Position numbers and translations under genes: made by a program
The notes under the pieces: generated by a model
What the model saw: the letters and a program-made list of their open reading frames with translations, nothing else
What the model was told of the DNA's origin: nothing
Databases searched by the model: none
DNA from: JAMBLL01 sp036985935
GTDB taxonomy: Bacteria; Actinomycetota; Acidimicrobiia; Spongiisociales; UBA5794
DNA length: 44,731 bases
Assembly: GCA_036985935.1 (NCBI GenBank)
Contig: BTQP01000001.1
Span: 1-44,731 of the forward strand
Reading direction: 5' to 3'
Shown: positions 41,787 through 44,731 of the stretch, one piece after another
How positions within the stretch are numbered: position 1 is the first letter of the stretch
Layout: each line of letters opens with the position of its first letter

Positions 41787-42830
41787 TCAAGACCGATGGA
41801 GCGTGAGCGCATCTTCGTATGCGACGACATACATGGCTGCCACGCGTGACCCCGAAAACTGCTTCACCCTTTCAAGTCCTGCCAGACCTTTGGCAGTACG
41901 GCGGTCGGTGTCCGTGAGCAGATCCGAGATCCGTAGCGCCAGACCGCTCGCGTCTCCAGGAGCTACGATCTCGCCCGCATCCCCGAGGACGTACAGGAAC
42001 GCCGGAATCCCCGAGGCGACGACAGCGGCCCCGGAGGCCATCCCTTCGGCGACAACGATCCCGAAGGATTCACCACCGAGGTTCGGCGCAACAAACACCT
42101 CTGCGACTGCAAGTTCATCGATCTTGACGTCTTCGTCAACGCGACCACGGAACTCCACGCCCCGAATCTCGGATCCACGCTCGGCACCAACCACCCGCAG
42201 AGTCGCTCCCGGGTGCACGTTAAGGATCTCGGGCCACGCCGCGAGCAGCACATCGAGTCCCTTTCGGGCATCATCCCTTCCAAGGAAGACAACCCGACCT
42301 TTGACCTTCTCGTCGTGGCGATACGATGAGAGATCTATGCCATTTGGTATCAGACGCGCATCCACGACCGACCTGATCGCAGAGTGAGATACCGGGCTGA
42401 CCGTGGTGACGACATCCAGTCGTGAAAGCGCCCTTTTCAGGACAGGAGATATCGCCGAGTAGCCACGTCTTGCCCAACGAGGAGGATCGGCGTGAAACGT
42501 GCCAACGGTTGGTTTCTCGGTGATGCGCGTCGCTGCGAGCGAAATGGTCGGCATCAGCGGTTCATGGATATGCACGACGTCTGAGCTTTCAACCGCAGCA
42601 TCGATCGAGGCTCGGACCCTTGGGTTGAGCGAAATCGGTGCTGACGAGGCATTCGCCTTTACTACAGTCGTAGGCCCGAGGAGGATCGCGTTTTCTGGCC
42701 CTTGTGTTCCCGGGCCGACAATCGTGACCTCATGACCAAGATCAGAGAGCCAGCGATCGAGCTTGATCACCTGATCCTGAACGCCGCCTGGTCGTCCGAG
42801 ATCGTACGGACACACGATCGCAACGTTCAC
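41787..42830 (-). CDS. pimA: Phosphatidylinositol alpha-mannosyltransferase (PimA-like)
   Basis: A GT4-family glycosyltransferase of 347 residues, expected to put the first mannose from GDP-mannose onto phosphatidylinositol at the inner membrane face. 'CPYDLGRPGGVQDQV' is the acceptor-side glycine loop. 'PNGIDLSSY' follows, and the GT4 E-x7-E motif is in 'GGESFGIVVAEGMASG'. The assignment depends partly on the neighbours: pgsA and an acyltransferase precede it as in mycobacteria. The GTG at 42830 overlaps the acyltransferase stop (GTGA). Confidence 0.9.
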   Translation of the reverse strand: MNVAIVCPYDLGRPGGVQDQVIKLDRWLSDLGHEVTIVGPGTQGPENAILLGPTTVVKANASSAPISLNPRVRASIDAAVESSDVVHIHEPLMPTISLAATRITEKPTVGTFHADPPRWARRGYSAISPVLKRALSRLDVVTTVSPVSHSAIRSVVDARLIPNGIDLSSYRHDEKVKGRVVFLGRDDARKGLDVLLAAWPEILNVHPGATLRVVGAERGSEIRGVEFRGRVDEDVKIDELAVAEVFVAPNLGGESFGIVVAEGMASGAAVVASGIPAFLYVLGDAGEIVAPGDASGLALRISDLLTDTDRRTAKGLAGLERVKQFSGSRVAAMYVVAYEDALTLHRS

Positions 42831-43726
42831 CTCGACGCTCCAAGACGCTCGTCAGAGGGCCAGTTGGGCTGGAACAGGTGCCATTGAGATGGTTCTACAC
42901 GAATCATGTCCTCGAGGATCACCGTGAGTGCTTGCGCCCCGGCAGAGACTCTCTCTGCCCGGCTGGTGCCTCCGGGCAGCTCGACTGCATCGCGCACCTC
43001 GATGCGGTATCCCTTGCCCTCCCTGAAGTACGCGGCGACGGGAATCAACGCAGAATCGGTGAGTTCAGCCAATGCGACAGGCCCGGCAGGTACCGTCGTT
43101 CGCTCACCGAAGAACTCGACGTCGATGCCATTTCCCGTCACATCGCGGTCCGACAACAACGCGATCGCCCCGCCGCCCTTGAGCCGCCGGATGAGTTTCG
43201 ATCGGCGCTGAGGATCGGTAGTGAGCACGATATCGATATCGAACTTCTCACGTACTCTGATGAACCAGTCGGTGATGTGCCGATTCGGTAGATCTTCTGC
43301 GACCGCGAGGATTGGCGAGCCGATCTCGTGTGCGATTACGCCTGCGATCTCCCAGTTGCCCATGTGTGGAACGGCAAACACAATCCCTCGGCCCGCGGCC
43401 TGTGCGGCGTAGATCGGGTCGAAATTCACTCGTTCAACGCCGTCCGAAATGGCGTCCTTTCTCCGTGGACGGAACCAGAACGTTTCAGCCCAGTACCTGG
43501 CGTATGAGCGAAACATGCCCCTGACGGCCTCGTCTACATCTGCGTCAGACGCCGTCGGTCCAAGTACGCGGCGCATGTGGGATTCGAGCAGTGGGACCTT
43601 GTCGCCGGACCGGTTGAACCAGATTCTTCCACCGACTTGGCCTATCCAGCGCACGGCAGGCTCAGGTAGCAGCCCAAAGAGCGCAGCTGCTACTCGAAAC
43701 GGTACGTACGCAATCCAGGACTTCAC
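42827..43726 (-). CDS. patA: PatA-like phosphatidylinositol mannoside acyltransferase (LpxL family)
   Basis: A 299-residue member of the lauroyl/myristoyl acyltransferase family. The catalytic H-x4-E is in 'VPHMGNWEIAG' (His121, Glu126 counted from 43726), followed by 'LSDRDVTGNGIDVEFFG'. By position between pgsA and pimA it should acylate the PIM mannose, as PatA does in mycobacteria. The GTG at 43726 overlaps the pgsA stop (GTGA). An in-frame extension up to 43885 lies over pgsA and is His/Arg-rich nonsense. Acyl donor and acceptor are inferred from context. Confidence 0.88.
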   Translation of the reverse strand: MKSWIAYVPFRVAAALFGLLPEPAVRWIGQVGGRIWFNRSGDKVPLLESHMRRVLGPTASDADVDEAVRGMFRSYARYWAETFWFRPRRKDAISDGVERVNFDPIYAAQAAGRGIVFAVPHMGNWEIAGVIAHEIGSPILAVAEDLPNRHITDWFIRVREKFDIDIVLTTDPQRRSKLIRRLKGGGAIALLSDRDVTGNGIDVEFFGERTTVPAGPVALAELTDSALIPVAAYFREGKGYRIEVRDAVELPGGTSRAERVSAGAQALTVILEDMIRVEPSQWHLFQPNWPSDERLGASR

Positions 43727-44310
43727 GCGTCGAGGAGCTGCCAGGTCTTCCGAATCCGCTGCAGGACCGTAAAGCCGGTAAGCACGACGAACACCCACAG
43801 GACCGGCTCCATGATCGGTGCACCCGCACCGACGATCATCGTGCCGATGAGGATGAGGATCATGCGCTCGGCCCGACCCATCCAACCACCCATGCCTTCG
43901 AGATTGAATAGCTCAGCCTTTGCCCGCACGTATGGCACGAGCAGCGAGAACGCAAGGGCCACGACACACAGAATCAACAGGCGCGGTTCACTACGGAGGT
44001 AGACAGCAAGTCCGACCCATACCGCGATCTCACCAAGACGGTCGGACATCGTGTCGAGGAACGCTCCCCTATCGGATGCCGTTCCCTGGCGCCGTGCGAG
44101 CGGTCCGTCGAGAGCATCGAGTGCCACGCCAGTTCCTGCGACCAACCCACCTGCGAGGAGATTTCCCGTCGCGATCAGTGCCGCGCCAGCGATCGTCACC
44201 AACAATCCGATGATGGTCACAACGGCTGGTGTAAAGCCGATCTTCGCCATAACAGCCGCTATCGGCTCCAGTATGGGTGCGACTCTTTTGCGTCCCTTGA
44301 GATCAAGCAC
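43723..44310 (-). CDS. pgsA: CDP-alcohol phosphatidyltransferase, likely phosphatidylinositol phosphate synthase
   Basis: Joins CDP-diacylglycerol with an alcohol phosphate, probably inositol 1-phosphate, in the membrane. The full CDP-AP motif D-x2-DG-x2-AR-x8-G-x3-D-x3-D is present, from 'DALDGPLAR' to 'FLDTMSD'. About six hydrophobic segments cover the 195 residues. The GTG at 44310 is chosen because AAGGAG lies five bases before it; an in-frame GTG at 44340 lies further upstream. It is the first gene of the PIM block and lies divergent from gltA. Glycerol phosphate as acceptor cannot be excluded from sequence alone. Confidence 0.9.
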   Translation of the reverse strand: MLDLKGRKRVAPILEPIAAVMAKIGFTPAVVTIIGLLVTIAGAALIATGNLLAGGLVAGTGVALDALDGPLARRQGTASDRGAFLDTMSDRLGEIAVWVGLAVYLRSEPRLLILCVVALAFSLLVPYVRAKAELFNLEGMGGWMGRAERMILILIGTMIVGAGAPIMEPVLWVFVVLTGFTVLQRIRKTWQLLDA

Positions 44311-44437
44311 ACATGCTCCTTCGCACTGCAAAGCTACCACAGACGGTGACAGTCCAACCCTCCGCTACCATTCGATCAATTCAGGAAGCCTCGGATACGC
44401 CGTCCGAACGGCTCCAGCCTCGAAGACGAAGGGTCAG

Positions 44438-44731
44438 ATGCGCATGAGTGAGAAAACGGTTCAGCTAAACCTCGGAAACGGGCCCGCAGAGCTCGACGTC
44501 TACGAATCGACGGTTGGTCAACCTGGTTTCGACATTCGCAAACTCCGCGCCTCAACAGGCTATGTCACATTCGATCCTGGTTTTGGCAACACGGCGGCGG
44601 CGCGATCATCGATAACCTACATCGATGGTGGAGCAGGAATATTGCTCTATCGCGGCTACCGGATCGAGGACCTCGCTCAGCAGTGCACCTTCCTGGAGAT
44701 CTCCTATCTTCTGCTGTACGGTTCGCTGCCG
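44438..44731 (+). CDS. gltA: Citrate synthase, N-terminal part (runs off the window)
   Basis: 98 codons are visible and the reading frame is open at the right edge. After a variable N-terminus the protein reads 'GFDIRKLRASTGYVTFDPGF' and then 'YIDGGAGILLYRGYRIEDLA' and 'EISYLLLYGSLP', the signature N-terminal region of type II citrate synthases. It condenses acetyl-CoA and oxaloacetate in the TCA cycle. ATG 44438 or ATG 44444 may be the start; GAAGGG (44428-44433) lies four or ten bases before them. The catalytic His and Asp residues lie beyond the edge. A small hairpin (GCCGT/ACGGC) lies in its leader. Confidence 0.92.
   Translation, partial: MRMSEKTVQLNLGNGPAELDVYESTVGQPGFDIRKLRASTGYVTFDPGFGNTAAARSSITYIDGGAGILLYRGYRIEDLAQQCTFLEISYLLLYGSLP

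Noticed and set aside
43727..43885. Extended, His/Arg-rich start of the PatA-like protein
   Set aside because: The extension lies over the end of pgsA in another frame and is not acyltransferase-like.
44398..44411. GCCGT/ACGGC hairpin in the gltA leader as a regulatory element
   Set aside because: A five-base-pair stem is too short to support a claim, and there is no T-run or known motif around it.
1..44731. Mobile element, prophage, CRISPR, toxin-antitoxin or biosynthetic cluster
   Set aside because: No transposase, integrase, direct-repeat array, attachment duplication, tRNA gene or composition break was found; all genes fit a conserved core arrangement.

Overview
This window is a gene-dense stretch of core chromosome from a moderately GC-rich actinobacterium. 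The order alaS-ruvX-mltG-aroE-prepilin peptidase-aroC-aroK-aroB-efp-nusB, the block pgsA-patA-pimA-pdxS-pdxT-yebC-ruvCAB-yajC-secDF-rel-hisS, the actinobacterial integration host factor and a helicase-dead PriA are all actinobacterial signatures. Fusion of pyrR-BC-carAB-pyrDF with mihF-gmk-rpoZ-coaBC-priA, and the presence of queA-tgt, point away from mycobacteria and streptomycetes. An early-branching class such as Acidimicrobiia is my inference, not something the sequence proves.

Layout. 40-1302 (+) is a DUF3754 membrane protein, convergent with the long minus-strand block. Read in transcription order (right to left), the minus strand holds: (i) pgsA, patA, pimA (phosphatidylinositol and its mannosides), pdxS, pdxT (pyridoxal phosphate) and yebC; (ii) an SOS-type promoter, then ruvC, ruvA, ruvB, queA, tgt; (iii) yajC, secD, secF, rel, a metallo-beta-lactamase-fold hydrolase, hisS, aspS, rarA, a small membrane protein, alaS, ruvX, mltG, aroE and a prepilin peptidase; (iv) after a lone plus-strand methyltransferase (18088-18918), aroC, aroK, aroB, efp and nusB; (v) a regulated leader followed by pyrR, pyrB, pyrC, carA, carB, pyrD, pyrF, mihF, gmk, rpoZ, coaBC and priA. 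Citrate synthase (gltA) starts on the plus strand at 44438 and runs off the right edge. Most neighbours overlap by 1-4 bases (ATGA, GTGA, TGATG), so translational coupling is the rule. No intergenic gap exceeds about 165 bases.

The genes join into a few pathways: de novo UMP synthesis (all steps except a visible PyrK and PyrE), part of the shikimate pathway (AroB, AroE, AroK, AroC), Holliday-junction processing (RuvABC, RuvX, RarA), Sec-dependent export, three tRNA synthetases, the stringent response and PIM synthesis.

I saw no mobile element, CRISPR array, tRNA, rRNA or foreign island, and no wholly new multi-gene system. The most interesting signals are regulatory. The pyr leader (14196-14335) carries a PyrR-binding stem-loop whose 3' arm contains a ribosome-binding sequence, a 25-codon leader ORF and a terminator-like hairpin inside that ORF. 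Separately, a perfect LexA-type box lies across the start codon of an apparently leaderless ruvC.
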